Part shown: positions 43,539 through 52,267 of the stretch, piece after piece
Numbering within the stretch: position 1 is the stretch's first letter
How the letters are laid out: each line of letters opens with the position of its first letter
NCBI RefSeq assembly: GCF_002871005.1
Contig: NZ_PHSN01000022.1
Coordinates: forward strand, 1 to 64,000
Length of the DNA: 64,000 nt
DNA from: Acidimangrovimonas sediminis
GTDB lineage: Bacteria > Pseudomonadota > Alphaproteobacteria > Rhodobacterales > Rhodobacteraceae
Direction of reading: 5' to 3'
The notes under the pieces: model-generated
Seen by the model: the letters and a program-made list of their open reading frames with translations, nothing else
What the model was told of the DNA's origin: nothing
Database searches by the model: none
Position numbers and translations under genes: made by a program

Positions 43539-44348
43539 CTACAGCCCGAGCACGTCCATCATGTCGTATTCGCCCGGGCCCTTGTCCTGTGCCCAGATCG
43601 CGGCCTTCACCGCCCCTCGGGCGAAGATCGCCCGGTCGGTCGCGATATGCGACAGCACGATCCGCTCACCCGTGCCGGCAAAGATCACTTCGTGCTCGCC
43701 CACGATGTCGCCACCGCGCACCGCCGAAAAGCCGATGTGCCCGCGCTCCCGTGCCCCGGTGATGCCGTCGCGGCCCCGGTCCGACACCGCGTCCAGGTCG
43801 ATGCCGCGCCCCTCGGCCGCGGCCTCGCCCAGCATCAGTGCGGTGCCGGACGGCGCGTCGACCTTGTGGCGGTGATGGGCCTCGACGATCTCGATGTCGA
43901 AATCGTCGTCCAGGGCGGCGGCCACCTTCTTCGTCAGCTGCACCAGCAGGTTGACGCCAAGGCTCATGTTGCCCGCCCGCACGATCGGCGCGTGCCGCGC
44001 GGCCAGCGCCAGCTTGCCCAGGTCATCGGCCGACAGCCCGGTCGTGCCGACCACGTGCACCGCGCGGGCCTGCGCCGCCAGCTTGGCAAACCCGACGGTC
44101 GCCGCCGGCGCGGTGAAGTCGATGACCGCCTGCGCCCCGGAAAACGCCTCGAGCGCGTCATCGGTCACGGTGACACCCACTGCCGCCCCGCCCATCGCCT
44201 CGCCCACGTCGCGGCCGATCCAGGCGTGGCCCTCGCGCTCGATACAGCCCGCCAGCCGGGCCTTGTCGCTTTCCAGCACGGTGCGGATCAGCATCTGACC
44301 CATCCGCCCCGACGCCCCGGTAATGACGATCCCCGGCTTATCGCTCAT
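43539..44348 (-). CDS. dapB: 4-hydroxy-tetrahydrodipicolinate reductase
   Basis: DapB reduces the dehydrated form of 4-hydroxy-tetrahydrodipicolinate with NAD(P)H in lysine/diaminopimelate synthesis. The 269-aa protein has the nucleotide loop GASGRMG (about 11-17), the active-site [15 protein letters not shown] (about 154-168), and the C-terminal [14 protein letters not shown]. The start at 44348 follows AAGGAG; a start 15 bp upstream is less well placed. It is divergent from rbfA. Confidence 0.96.
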   Translation of the reverse strand: MSDKPGIVITGASGRMGQMLIRTVLESDKARLAGCIEREGHAWIGRDVGEAMGGAAVGVTVTDDALEAFSGAQAVIDFTAPAATVGFAKLAAQARAVHVVGTTGLSADDLGKLALAARHAPIVRAGNMSLGVNLLVQLTKKVAAALDDDFDIEIVEAHHRHKVDAPSGTALMLGEAAAEGRGIDLDAVSDRGRDGITGARERGHIGFSAVRGGDIVGEHEVIFAGTGERIVLSHIATDRAIFARGAVKAAIWAQDKGPGEYDMMDVLGL

Positions 44349-44475
44349 CGCACGCTCCTTCACGCTTTGCCCGAGGCCATAGCGGTTTCCGCGCGCCTTG
44401 GCAAAGCTTCGTCACCCCGGACGGGACTTGCAGAGCATGGTTGCGGGAACGCCGCAAAGCGCCTAGATGGGCGCC

Positions 44476-44916
44476 ATGGCAAGCAACCGCTTCAACTCGG
44501 CCTCGGGCCCCTCTCAACGCCAGCTCCGCGTGGGCGAGCTCATCCGGCGCACCCTGTCGGACGTGCTGATGCGCGGCGACCTGCACGACCCGGAACTGTC
44601 GCGCCTGTCGATCACGGTAGGCGAGGTGCGCTGTTCCCCCGACCTCAAGGTCGCCACGGCCTTCATCATGCCGCTCGGCGGGCACGGCGTGGACGAGGCT
44701 CTGTCGGGCCTGCGCCGCCACCGCAAGGAGCTGCGCCACCTCGTGTCGCGCGAGATGACGCTGAAATACGCGCCGGAGCTCCGGTTCGAGATCGACCAGA
44801 CCTTCGACCAGATGGACGAGACCCGGCGGCTGTTTTCCGACGAAACGGTGCGGCGCGACATCGCCGCCCCCGAAGACGACAGCCCCGAGAACGAAGCGCC
44901 GGGCGACCGGGACTGA
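44476..44916 (+). CDS. rbfA: 30S ribosome-binding factor A
   Basis: RbfA helps mature the 30S subunit and the 16S 5' end, and is needed for cold adaptation. The 146-aa protein has the KH-like core with RQLRVGELIRRTLSDVL near the N-terminus and DPELSRLSITVGEVRCSPDLKVATAFIMPL (about 39-68), then an acidic C-terminal tail. ATG 44476 gives the common MASNRFN start; ATG 44467 is in frame. The stop overlaps the start of the next gene (TGATG), so translation is coupled. It leads a run with a glycosidase-like gene and truB. Confidence 0.94.
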   Translation: MASNRFNSASGPSQRQLRVGELIRRTLSDVLMRGDLHDPELSRLSITVGEVRCSPDLKVATAFIMPLGGHGVDEALSGLRRHRKELRHLVSREMTLKYAPELRFEIDQTFDQMDETRRLFSDETVRRDIAAPEDDSPENEAPGDRD

Positions 44917-45740
44917 TGTCCCTCCGCCGGATCGACCTGCGCTCCAGGCTGTTCGGCGGCAGGCGCCCGCTCTTCCTTCTGCTGGGCTACCTCGCCTCCG
45001 TCCTGGGGTCGGCCACGATGTCAGCCACGGCGGCGGCCACGGGCGGCGGCCCCTGCCAGGACATCACCTACCAGGGCACCGGCTACACCCTCTGCACGAT
45101 CCACGCGGGCGACGACCTCCGGATCTGGCAGAATCAGCCCGGCGGCACCCCCTTCGGCAGCTTCGAGCAGGTGAATTCCGTGCTGAAACCCGAGGGGGAG
45201 CGGCTCGCCTTCGCGATGAACGGCGGCATGTACCACCCCGATCGGCAGCCCGTGGGCTTGACCATCGTCGGCGGCAAGGAGGTGCACCCGATCGTCACCA
45301 CCGCAGGGCCGGGCAATTTCGGCATGCTTCCGAACGGCGTGTTCTGCATCGGCAGCGGCAAGGACGCCGGCTTCTCGGTGGTCGAAAGCCGCCGCTTCTC
45401 CAAGTCTCCGCCCGCCTGCGGCTATGCCACGCAATCGGGGCCGATGCTGGTGATCGACGGCGCCCTGCACCCCCGGTTCATGGCGGATTCGGATTCCACC
45501 CACATCCGCAACGGCGTGGGCGTCAGCGCCGACGGCCGGACCGCGGTCTTCGCGATCTCGGACGGCGCCGTCACCTTCCATGATTTCGCCAGCCTCTTCC
45601 TCGACAAGCTGAAGATGCCGAACGCGCTTTACCTCGACGGCTCGATCTCGCGGCTCTACGCCCCGGGCCTCGGGCGCGAGGACATCGGCCTGCCGCTCGG
45701 CCCGATCATCGGACTGGTGACCCCCGCGCAGCCCCGGTAG
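44916..45740 (+). CDS. Phosphodiester glycosidase-family exported protein (NAGPA domain)
   Basis: The 274-aa protein has an N-terminal signal or anchor (about 17-42). It is followed by a DUF2233/NAGPA domain with FAMNGGMYHPDRQPVGLTIVGG (about 92-113), GPMLVIDG (about 177-184), RNGVGVSADGRTAVFAISDG (about 198-217) and YLDGSIS (about 242-248). The domain hydrolyses phosphodiester-linked sugars in animal uncovering enzyme; bacterial substrates are mostly unknown but probably envelope glycans. The ATG overlaps the rbfA stop. Two cysteine pairs suggest periplasmic disulfides. Confidence 0.85.
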   Translation: MSLRRIDLRSRLFGGRRPLFLLLGYLASVLGSATMSATAAATGGGPCQDITYQGTGYTLCTIHAGDDLRIWQNQPGGTPFGSFEQVNSVLKPEGERLAFAMNGGMYHPDRQPVGLTIVGGKEVHPIVTTAGPGNFGMLPNGVFCIGSGKDAGFSVVESRRFSKSPPACGYATQSGPMLVIDGALHPRFMADSDSTHIRNGVGVSADGRTAVFAISDGAVTFHDFASLFLDKLKMPNALYLDGSISRLYAPGLGREDIGLPLGPIIGLVTPAQPR

Positions 45741-45901
45741 CGAGCGGTCGAACACACCCGACGCCCCGCACCCCGCCCCGCACCCCGCCCCGCAGGTCTC
45801 CGCCCTGCCGAACCCGAACGTCACCGCGCCCGCTAGATGCTTGACGCCCCCCGCCCCGCCGGGCTAGCAGGCGGCCTCTCGCAGACGACGGACGGACACA
45901 C

Positions 45902-46810
45902 ATGGGACGCAAGCGCAAGGGCCGCGACATCTCGGGCTGGCTGGTGGTCGACAAGCCCGCGGGCGTGACCTCGACTTCGGTGGTCAACAAGGTCCGCTGG
46001 GCCCTCGACGCGAAGAAGGCGGGCCATGCCGGCACGCTCGACCCCGCCGCGACCGGTGTCCTGGCGGTGGCGCTCGGCGAGGCGACGAAGACCGTGCCCT
46101 ACATCACCGACGCACTGAAATGCTACCGCTTCGTGGTCACCTTCGGCGCCGCGACCACCACCGACGACGCCGAGGGCACTGTGACCGAAACCTCCACCAC
46201 CCGCCCCACGGATGACGAGATCCGCGCGGCCCTCGCCCCCTTCCGGGGCGAGATCGAACAGGTCCCGCCGCAATTCTCGGCGGTCAAGGTGGATGGCGAG
46301 CGCGCTTACGACCTCGCCCGCGAAGGCGAACGGATGGACCTCGCCCCGCGCCCGCTTTGGGTCGAGAGCCTCGAATTGATCGCCCGCCCCGACGCCGACC
46401 ACGCCGAGCTGGAGATGGTCTGCGGCAAGGGCGGCTACGTCCGCGCCATCGCCCGCGACCTCGGGCAGGCGCTGGGGTGCCTCGGCCACGTCCAGTGGCT
46501 GCGCCGCAGCTGGTCGGGCCCGTTCGACGCGGACACCGGCCTGTCGCTCGACCGGATCGACGAGATGGCGAAGACAGAGGCGCTCGACACCCACCTCCTG
46601 CCGCTGGAAACCGGTCTCGCCGACCTTCCCGAACTGAAGGCCACCCCCGAGGGCGCTGCCCGCCTGCGCAACGGCAACCCCGGCATGGTGCTGCCCGCCT
46701 CCGGCGTCGAATACGGCGACGAGGCCTGGGCCAGCTTCGAAGGCCGCCCTCTCGCTGTCGGCAGCTACCGCGGCGGCGAACTGCACCCCAGCCGCGTCTT
46801 CAACCTCTGA
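45902..46810 (+). CDS. truB: tRNA pseudouridine-55 synthase
   Basis: TruB makes pseudouridine 55 in the T-loop of tRNAs. The 302-aa protein begins with the RNA-binding [14 protein letters not shown] (11-24) and has the catalytic Asp47 in [12 protein letters not shown] (41-52), RAYDLAREG, and the [13 protein letters not shown] region. A C-terminal PUA-like part follows. It lies in the ribosome-maturation neighbourhood with rbfA, a common pairing, although the glycosidase-like gene separates them here. No strong ribosome-binding site is visible before the ATG. Confidence 0.96.
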   Translation: MGRKRKGRDISGWLVVDKPAGVTSTSVVNKVRWALDAKKAGHAGTLDPAATGVLAVALGEATKTVPYITDALKCYRFVVTFGAATTTDDAEGTVTETSTTRPTDDEIRAALAPFRGEIEQVPPQFSAVKVDGERAYDLAREGERMDLAPRPLWVESLELIARPDADHAELEMVCGKGGYVRAIARDLGQALGCLGHVQWLRRSWSGPFDADTGLSLDRIDEMAKTEALDTHLLPLETGLADLPELKATPEGAARLRNGNPGMVLPASGVEYGDEAWASFEGRPLAVGSYRGGELHPSRVFNL

Positions 46811-46945
46811 CCCGGGCGCCGCAGCCCACCCTCTCTTGCCGAAATACGCCGGGATCCCGGGACGCGCCCACGGCGCGCCCCGCCCTACGCTGCCCTTCCA
46901 CGGAACACGCTTGCACCGCCGCGCCCGCCGGGCCAAGACATCGGC

Positions 46946-47452
46946 ATGATCACCCGCACCCACCTCAAGGGCGACGCCCCCTCGACCGCCGTCTATTCCG
47001 ACTGCGAACGCTACCGCTACCTGCTGACCCGCACCTGGGACCCGGACGGCACGAAGGCGCTTTTCGTCATGCTCAACCCCTCGACCGCGACCGAGGTGCA
47101 GAACGACCCCACGGTCGAACGCTGCGAACGCCGCGCCCGGGCCTTGGGGTTCGGCGCCTTCCGGGTGTGCAACATCTTCGCCTGGCGCGATACCGACCCG
47201 AGGAAGATGCGTGCCGCCACCGACCCGGTCGGCCCCGGGAACGACGCCGCGATCCTGGAAAGCGCCGCCTGGGCCGACCGCATCGTCTGCGCCTGGGGCA
47301 GCCACGGCGAACACCTCGACCGCGGCCGCGCCGTCGAAGCGCTGCTGCGCGGAACAGGCCTGCCGCTGCACCACCTCGGCCTGACCAAGGGCGGGCAGCC
47401 GAAGCACCCGCTCTACATCGGCTACGACCGCCAGCCGGAGCCGTGGATCTAG
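46946..47452 (+). CDS. DUF1643-family protein
   Basis: The 168-aa cytoplasmic protein matches the DUF1643 pattern: RYLLTRTWD (about 25-33), LFVMLNPSTATEVQNDPTVERCERRARALGFG (about 39-70), VCNIFAWRDTDP, and a C-terminal G-x-PKHPLYI. The conserved asparagine, serine, cysteine and histidine residues hint at an enzyme, but no activity is known to me. It is in the same direction as truB, 135 bp downstream, and is followed by two copies of repeat A. Confidence 0.85.
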   Translation: MITRTHLKGDAPSTAVYSDCERYRYLLTRTWDPDGTKALFVMLNPSTATEVQNDPTVERCERRARALGFGAFRVCNIFAWRDTDPRKMRAATDPVGPGNDAAILESAAWADRIVCAWGSHGEHLDRGRAVEALLRGTGLPLHHLGLTKGGQPKHPLYIGYDRQPEPWI

Positions 47453-47525
47453 ACGCTGCATCCGCGGGGCTTTCACCCCCCGCACCCACCGCATCCGCGG
47501 GGGTTTCACACCCCCGCACCCCCGT

Positions 47526-47548
47526 GGGATATTTCCACTCAGAAGAAA
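47526..47548 (+). repeat. Dispersed repeat A, copy 4
   Basis: GGGATATTTCCACTCAGAAG plus AAA, preceded by GGGGTTTCACACCCCC hairpins. It follows the DUF1643 gene. Confidence 0.75.
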
Positions 47549-47561
47549 GGAATGCCCTCCT

Positions 47562-47584
47562 CGTCTTTCTGCTCGAAAATATCC
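47562..47584 (-). repeat. Dispersed repeat A, variant copy 5
   Basis: On the minus strand this reads GGGATATTTTCGAGCAGAAA plus GAC, which pairs it with the variant at 20780-20802. Together with copy 4 it forms an inverted pair between the convergent DUF1643 and LysR genes. Confidence 0.65.
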
Positions 47585-47626
47585 CGGGGGTGCAGGGGGC
47601 AGCGCCCCCGCTCTGCCACCGCGGCC

Positions 47627-48538
47627 CTACGCCGCTGCCGCGACGGCGGCCTTGCAGCGCGCCACCATGAAGTCGACGAAAAGGCGGATCTTCGGGTCCC
47701 TGAACCGTCGGTGCGGTGTCAGGCACGACAATTGCACCGGCAGCGGCGGCGTCGCCACGGCCACCGGGACGAGGCGACCGGCGCGCAGATGCTCGGCCAC
47801 CTCGAAGACCGGCTTCATCACGATCCCCCGCCCGTCGAGCGCCCACCCGGTCAGCACGTCGCCGTCATCCGATTCGAACGGCCCCCCGATCTCGTACCGG
47901 CGGGGGCCCTCGGCGGTCTGCAATGTCCACTGGAATTCCCGGGCGCCGGGAAAGCGCAGGTTGAGGCAATCGTGCCCGTCCCCGACCAGCGCCGCGCCAT
48001 CCGCCGGCATCCCCCGCGCCGCGATGTAGTCCGGTGCGGCGCAAAGCACGCGGGGGCAGTCGGCGATCACCCGCACCTTCAGCGTGCTGTCCTCGAGGAT
48101 CCCCAGGTGGAACGCCACGTCCAGTCCTTCGCCCGTCACGTCGATCGTGCGGTCCGACAGGCGCAGGCGCACGTCGATCTCGGGATAGCTGTCCTTGAAG
48201 GCCGGCACGTCGGGCGCGATCAGCCGCCGCCCGATCCCCAGCGGCGCCGCGACATAGACCGTGCCGCGCGGATTCTGCGTGGCGTCCACCACGGCCGCCT
48301 CGGCCTCGTCGATCGCCTCGAGAATCCGCTGCGCACCCTCGTAGAAGGTGCGTCCATGCTCGGTCGGCGTCAGGCTGCGGGTGGTGCGGTTGAACAGCCG
48401 CACGCCCAGGTGCTTTTCCATCTCCGCCACCCGGGCCGAGGCGACGGCGGGCGAGGTGCGCTGATCGCGTGCCGCCGCACTCATGCTGCCCAATTCGTAG
48501 ACACGGACGAACATCCGCACGTTGTTGACGTAAGCCAT
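47627..48538 (-). CDS. LysR-family regulator divergent from puuD
   Basis: The 303-aa protein has the LysR helix-turn-helix in its first 65 residues (FVRVYELGSMSAAARDQRTSPAVASARVAEMEKHLGVRLFNRTTRSLTPTE) and a substrate-binding domain with CLNLRFPG (about 190-197), typical of the CrgA/DsdC-like subgroup. It faces puuD across a 101-bp spacer, so control of urate oxidation, perhaps by a purine intermediate, is the best inference. Its ATG is at 48538. It ends beside the inverted repeat-A pair. Confidence 0.88.
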   Translation of the reverse strand: MAYVNNVRMFVRVYELGSMSAAARDQRTSPAVASARVAEMEKHLGVRLFNRTTRSLTPTEHGRTFYEGAQRILEAIDEAEAAVVDATQNPRGTVYVAAPLGIGRRLIAPDVPAFKDSYPEIDVRLRLSDRTIDVTGEGLDVAFHLGILEDSTLKVRVIADCPRVLCAAPDYIAARGMPADGAALVGDGHDCLNLRFPGAREFQWTLQTAEGPRRYEIGGPFESDDGDVLTGWALDGRGIVMKPVFEVAEHLRAGRLVPVAVATPPLPVQLSCLTPHRRFRDPKIRLFVDFMVARCKAAVAAAA

Positions 48539-48639
48539 GGCGATTTTTCGGGCCGCTTTGAAAGTCCTCTGACATTTGCAGCATTAACAAGAATACACAC
48601 GACGGGATAGCGTTCCGCCAAACGGGGAAGGAACGCGTG

Positions 48640-49893
48640 ATGGACTGGACGATACTCGAGGAATGGCTGCAATTCGCGGTGCGCTGGTTCCACGTCATCG
48701 CGGGGATCGCCTGGATCGGCTCGTCCTTCTACTTCATCGCGCTAGACCTCGGGCTTCGGCGCGACACGCCCCTTGCCACCGGCGCCGACGGCGAGGAATG
48801 GCAGGTCCACGGCGGTGGCTTCTACCATATCCAGAAATACATGGTCGCGCCCGAGGCCCTGCCCCAGCACCTGACCTGGTTCAAGTGGGAGGCCTACACG
48901 ACCTGGCTCACCGGCTTCCTGATGATGGTGCTGGTCTATTACATGGGCGCGGGCATCTACCTCGTCGATCCGCAGGTGCTGAACATCCCCGTCTGGGTGG
49001 CGATCTGCATCTCGCTCGGCTCCCTGATCCTCGGCTGGATCCTCTATGATCTGATCTGCAAGTCGCGCTTCGGCGACGACAACACGCGGCTGATGATCGG
49101 GCTCTACGTGATCCTGGTCGCGATGGCCTGGGGCTATACCCACGTGTTCTCGGGACGGGCGGCGCTCCTGCATCTCGGTGCGTTCACGGCGACGATCATG
49201 TCGGCCAACGTCTTCATGATCATCATCCCGAACCAGAAGATCGTGGTGGCCGACCTGCGCGCCGGCCGCACGCCCGATGCCAAGTACGGCAAGATCGCCA
49301 AGCAGCGCTCGACCCACAACAACTACCTGACGCTGCCGGTGCTGTTCCTGATGCTGTCGAACCACTACCCGCTGGCCTTCGCGACGCAGTGGAACTGGCT
49401 GATCGCAAGCCTCGTGTTCCTGATGGGGGTGACGATCCGGCACTTCTTCAACACCTACCACCAGACGAAACGGAAACTCTGGTGGACCTGGGTGGCGACC
49501 GCGGTGATCTTCGCGATCATCGTCTGGCTCTCGGCCGCCCCGCTCCGCTCCGAAGAAGTACAGAACGAAGCGGCCCTGCCCCCCGCGGCACAGCGCTTCG
49601 CCCAGGCGCCGGGATTTCAGGACGTGACCGACATCGTCAGCGGCAATTGCTCCATGTGCCACTCCACCCAGGCCGCAGAGAACGGGATCGTGGCCCGCGC
49701 GCCCAAGAACGTGCTGCTGGAAACCCCAGCCGAGATCGCGCAGGAGGCGCACCGGATCTACATCCAGGCGGGCGTGACCCACGCCATGCCCCCGGGCAGC
49801 TACAACTACATGGACCCGGCCGACCGCGCGAAGATTGTTGCCTGGTACAAGGCGGCGAAGGCGGGCGAGACAGCCCAGCCGCAGGGCGGATGA
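48640..49893 (+). CDS. puuD: Membrane urate hydroxylase PuuD
   Basis: PuuD oxidises urate to 5-hydroxyisourate in the membrane and passes electrons to the respiratory chain through cytochrome c, replacing soluble uricase. The 417-aa protein has about nine helices in its DUF989 domain (1-310) and a C-terminal cytochrome c domain with haem motif CSMCH (337-341) and an MPPGSYNYM region for the axial methionine. The start has GAAGGAAC upstream (ATG 48640; GTG 48637 is in frame). It has its own LysR regulator and lies about 6 kb from the rest of the pathway (uraH, puuE-uraD). Confidence 0.94.
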   Translation: MDWTILEEWLQFAVRWFHVIAGIAWIGSSFYFIALDLGLRRDTPLATGADGEEWQVHGGGFYHIQKYMVAPEALPQHLTWFKWEAYTTWLTGFLMMVLVYYMGAGIYLVDPQVLNIPVWVAICISLGSLILGWILYDLICKSRFGDDNTRLMIGLYVILVAMAWGYTHVFSGRAALLHLGAFTATIMSANVFMIIIPNQKIVVADLRAGRTPDAKYGKIAKQRSTHNNYLTLPVLFLMLSNHYPLAFATQWNWLIASLVFLMGVTIRHFFNTYHQTKRKLWWTWVATAVIFAIIVWLSAAPLRSEEVQNEAALPPAAQRFAQAPGFQDVTDIVSGNCSMCHSTQAAENGIVARAPKNVLLETPAEIAQEAHRIYIQAGVTHAMPPGSYNYMDPADRAKIVAWYKAAKAGETAQPQGG

Positions 49894-49934
49894 CCTGCGG
49901 CGGAGCTGGGGGTTTCACACCCCCAGACCCCCGT

Positions 49935-49992
49935 GGGATATTTCCGCTCAGAAGAAGACACGCCCCTCCCTTCTTCTGAGCGGAAATATCCC
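49935..49992. repeat. Dispersed repeat A, copies 6 and 7 as a perfect inverted pair
   Basis: Copy 6 (49935-49957, plus) and copy 7 (49970-49992, minus) are identical over 23 bp and face each other across 12 bp, forming a long hairpin. It lies exactly between the convergent puuD and znuB genes and probably terminates both. Confidence 0.8.
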
Positions 49993-50015
49993 GGGGGTGC
50001 GGGGGCTGGCCCCCG

Positions 50016-50810
50016 CTAACCGCGCCGCAACATACCGCCAAGGCCCGCGGACAGGATGAAGACCGCGGCCGCGGCGACCACGATCGACGGCCCGGCGGGC
50101 GTGTCGAAGTGGAATGACCCCCAGAGACCAACGAGGACCGCCAGCACACCGATGAGCGCCGCGAAGAGGGCCATGGTCTCGGGAGTGCGGGAAAGGCTGC
50201 GGGCGGCGGCGGCCGGCACGATCAGCATCGCCGCGATCAGGAGCGCGCCGACCACCTTGATCGCCACTGCGACCACGACGGCCAGCGCCAGCGTCAGCAC
50301 CAGCCCCTCGCGCGCCGGGTTGATGCCCGAGGCCTGCGCCAGATCCTCGCTGATCGTCGCGGTGAGCAGCCCCGACCAGCGCCAGGCGAGCCCTGAAAGC
50401 ACCAGCGCCGCGCCGCACCAGACGAGGATCACGTCGCGCCAGGACACCGCGAGGATGTCGCCGAAAAGGTAGCTTTGCAGGTCGACCCGGACGCCCGGCA
50501 CGAAGCTGATGGCGACGAGGCCGAGCGCCAGCGCGGTATGGGCCAGCACCCCCAGCATCGTGTCCGCGGCCCAGCCTCTTCCTGACAATGCCGATACTGT
50601 CAGCGCCATCAGGAGCGCCATGCTCAGCGTACCGACGTAGATCGAGACCGAGAAGCCGAGGGCCAGCGCGACGCCGAGGATCGCCGCATGGGCCGTCGCG
50701 TCGCCGAAGAACGCCATCCGGCGCCAGACCACGAAGCAGCCGAGCGGCCCCGCCGCCAGTGCCAGCCCCAGCCCCGCCAGGACCGCGCGCAGGAGGAACG
50801 GCTCAAGCAT
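50016..50810 (-). CDS. znuB: Zinc ABC transporter permease ZnuB
   Basis: ZnuB is the membrane channel of the ZnuABC zinc importer. The 264-aa protein has about eight helices and the ABC-3 family motif GDATAHAAILGVALAL (about 36-51), which contacts the ATPase. The ATG at 50810 overlaps the znuC stop by 8 bp, so translation is coupled. It is the last gene of zur-znuC-znuB. Confidence 0.95.
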   Translation of the reverse strand: MLEPFLLRAVLAGLGLALAAGPLGCFVVWRRMAFFGDATAHAAILGVALALGFSVSIYVGTLSMALLMALTVSALSGRGWAADTMLGVLAHTALALGLVAISFVPGVRVDLQSYLFGDILAVSWRDVILVWCGAALVLSGLAWRWSGLLTATISEDLAQASGINPAREGLVLTLALAVVVAVAIKVVGALLIAAMLIVPAAAARSLSRTPETMALFAALIGVLAVLVGLWGSFHFDTPAGPSIVVAAAAVFILSAGLGGMLRRG

Positions 50811-51630
50811 GGTCGCGGGCTCCATGGCCGTGTTCGGGGTCATGATCATGGTCCTGCCCGCGATCATGGTCTGGATCATGTCCTGTATCATGGCCCGGGC
50901 CGTGCCCGTGGTCGTGCGCATGGTCGTGCGCGTGATCGTGGTCGTGCTGGTAGAGCGCCAGCGCGCCGCGGGTGCCGACACCGAAGAGCGCGCGGTATTC
51001 CGGCGCGTTCGACACCACGTGCGGCGTGCCCTGGCAGCAGACATGATGGTTGAGGCAGATCACCCGGTCGGAGGCGCTCATCACCACGTGCAGGTCGTGG
51101 CTGACCATCAGGATGGCGCAGCCCATCTCGGTCCGGACCTCCTCGATCAGCTTGTAGAACGCGGCCTCCCCAGGCTGGTCGAGGCCCTGCGTCGGCTCGT
51201 CCAGGATCAGCAACTCGGGCCGGGCGAGAAGCGCCCGGGCAAGCAGCACGCGCTGCATCTGACCACCCGAGAGGCCCACCAGCTGGCGCGCCTCCATGCC
51301 GGCCATGCCGACACGCGCCAGCACCCGGGCGGCCTCGCCCGCCGCGTGGCCATGCGGCAGCGACAGGAAGCGGCGCACTGTCAGCGGCAGCCCGCGGTCG
51401 ATGTGCAGCTTCTGCGGCACATAGCCCAGCCGCAACCCGGTCTTGCGGGTGATCCGGCCAGAGGCCAGCGGCTGAATGCCCAGCAGCGCCCGCAGGAGCG
51501 TCGACTTGCCCGAGCCGTTCGGGCCGACCACGGTGACGATCTCGCCCGGCTCCAGCGACAGGCTGACGTCTTCGAGTACCGCGTCGCCGCCGAAGCGCAC
51601 GGTCAGGGATTGCGCGTCGAGCAGGCTCAT
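50803..51630 (-). CDS. znuC: Zinc ABC transporter ATPase ZnuC with a His/Asp-rich tail
   Basis: ZnuC powers zinc uptake by ATP hydrolysis on the inner face of the membrane. The 275-aa protein has Walker A GPNGSGKST (36-44), the signature LSGGQMQR (about 119-126), Walker B LLILDEPTQGLD, and the switch histidine in MVSHD. The last 47 residues (229-275) form a tail with 16 His and 12 Asp. Histidine-rich ends are known on ZnuA and on some zinc transporters and regulators, and suggest local zinc binding. Its ATG overlaps the zur stop by 4 bp. Confidence 0.95.
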   Translation of the reverse strand: MSLLDAQSLTVRFGGDAVLEDVSLSLEPGEIVTVVGPNGSGKSTLLRALLGIQPLASGRITRKTGLRLGYVPQKLHIDRGLPLTVRRFLSLPHGHAAGEAARVLARVGMAGMEARQLVGLSGGQMQRVLLARALLARPELLILDEPTQGLDQPGEAAFYKLIEEVRTEMGCAILMVSHDLHVVMSASDRVICLNHHVCCQGTPHVVSNAPEYRALFGVGTRGALALYQHDHDHAHDHAHDHGHGPGHDTGHDPDHDRGQDHDHDPEHGHGARDHA

Positions 51631-52172
51631 GCCGGGGTGGTCTCGTCCGCAGAGGCGGCGCCTTCGTCGGCCTGGCAGGCGGGGCAGAGACCCACCGCCT
51701 CGATATTGGCGCGGCGGATGGCAAAGCCCACCTCCTGCGCCGCGCCGACAAGGGCGCCGTGCACCTCGGCCCCCGGCGCCTCGGCCACTGTGTTGCAGCC
51801 CGAGCAGATCAGGAACACCGGGCTGTGCGGCTCGCCCGAGTGGACGCAGGCGGTGAAGGCGTTAAGCCGCCGGATACGGTGCGCGAACCCCTGGTCGACG
51901 AGGAAATCGAGCGCGCGGTAGGCCACCGGCGGCTGCTTGCCGAAGCCCTCGGCCGCCAGCCGGTCGAGCACCTCGTAAGCGCCGAGCGCCCTGTGTTCCT
52001 CGAGCAGGATCTCAAGTGTGCGGCGGCGTACCGGGGTCAGGCGCAGGCCGCGCTGGTCGCTCAGCGTTTCGGCGCGGCTCAGCGCGTCCTCGGCGCAATG
52101 GGCGTGGTCGTGGCGGTGAAAGACGATGCCGGGATCTGCGGGATCGCCGGACGGCGCTGGGATCTTGGGCAT
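51627..52172 (-). CDS. zur: Zinc uptake regulator Zur (Fur family)
   Basis: Zur is a Fur-family repressor that shuts zinc-uptake genes when zinc is plentiful. The 181-aa protein has an N-terminal HRHDHAHC segment, a winged helix (RLTPVRRRTLEILLEEHRALGAYEVLDRL..., about 44-90) and a dimerisation domain with structural zinc cysteines in CSGC (about 123-126) and CPAC (about 163-166). It is the first gene of zur-znuC-znuB and is divergent from znuA. Two 13-bp sites in the spacer are probable Zur boxes. Confidence 0.93.
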   Translation of the reverse strand: MPKIPAPSGDPADPGIVFHRHDHAHCAEDALSRAETLSDQRGLRLTPVRRRTLEILLEEHRALGAYEVLDRLAAEGFGKQPPVAYRALDFLVDQGFAHRIRRLNAFTACVHSGEPHSPVFLICSGCNTVAEAPGAEVHGALVGAAQEVGFAIRRANIEAVGLCPACQADEGAASADETTPA

Positions 52173-52187
52173 GGGGCTCGCTCGAAA

Positions 52188-52225
52188 GTTATGATATTAC
52201 GTCTCTTGACGTGTTACCATATAAC
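52188..52225. promoter_or_regulatory. Paired Zur-box candidates
   Basis: GTTATGATATTAC (52188-52200) and GTTACCATATAAC (52213-52225) agree at 10 of 13 positions. The second sits inside a perfect TGTTA-N5-TAACA palindrome (52212-52226) and lies just after a -35-like TTGACG (52206-52211) facing znuA; the first is close to zur. One box per divergent promoter is expected. Confidence 0.65.
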
Positions 52226-52267
52226 ATACGATGTAAGGGCCGTAGCGACAACCCCGGAGATCTTTTG

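Noticed and set aside
50815-50945. CATGATC/ATGGTC-like short repeats suggesting a regulatory or replication array
   Set aside because: They encode the His/Asp-rich tail of ZnuC and follow its reading frame.
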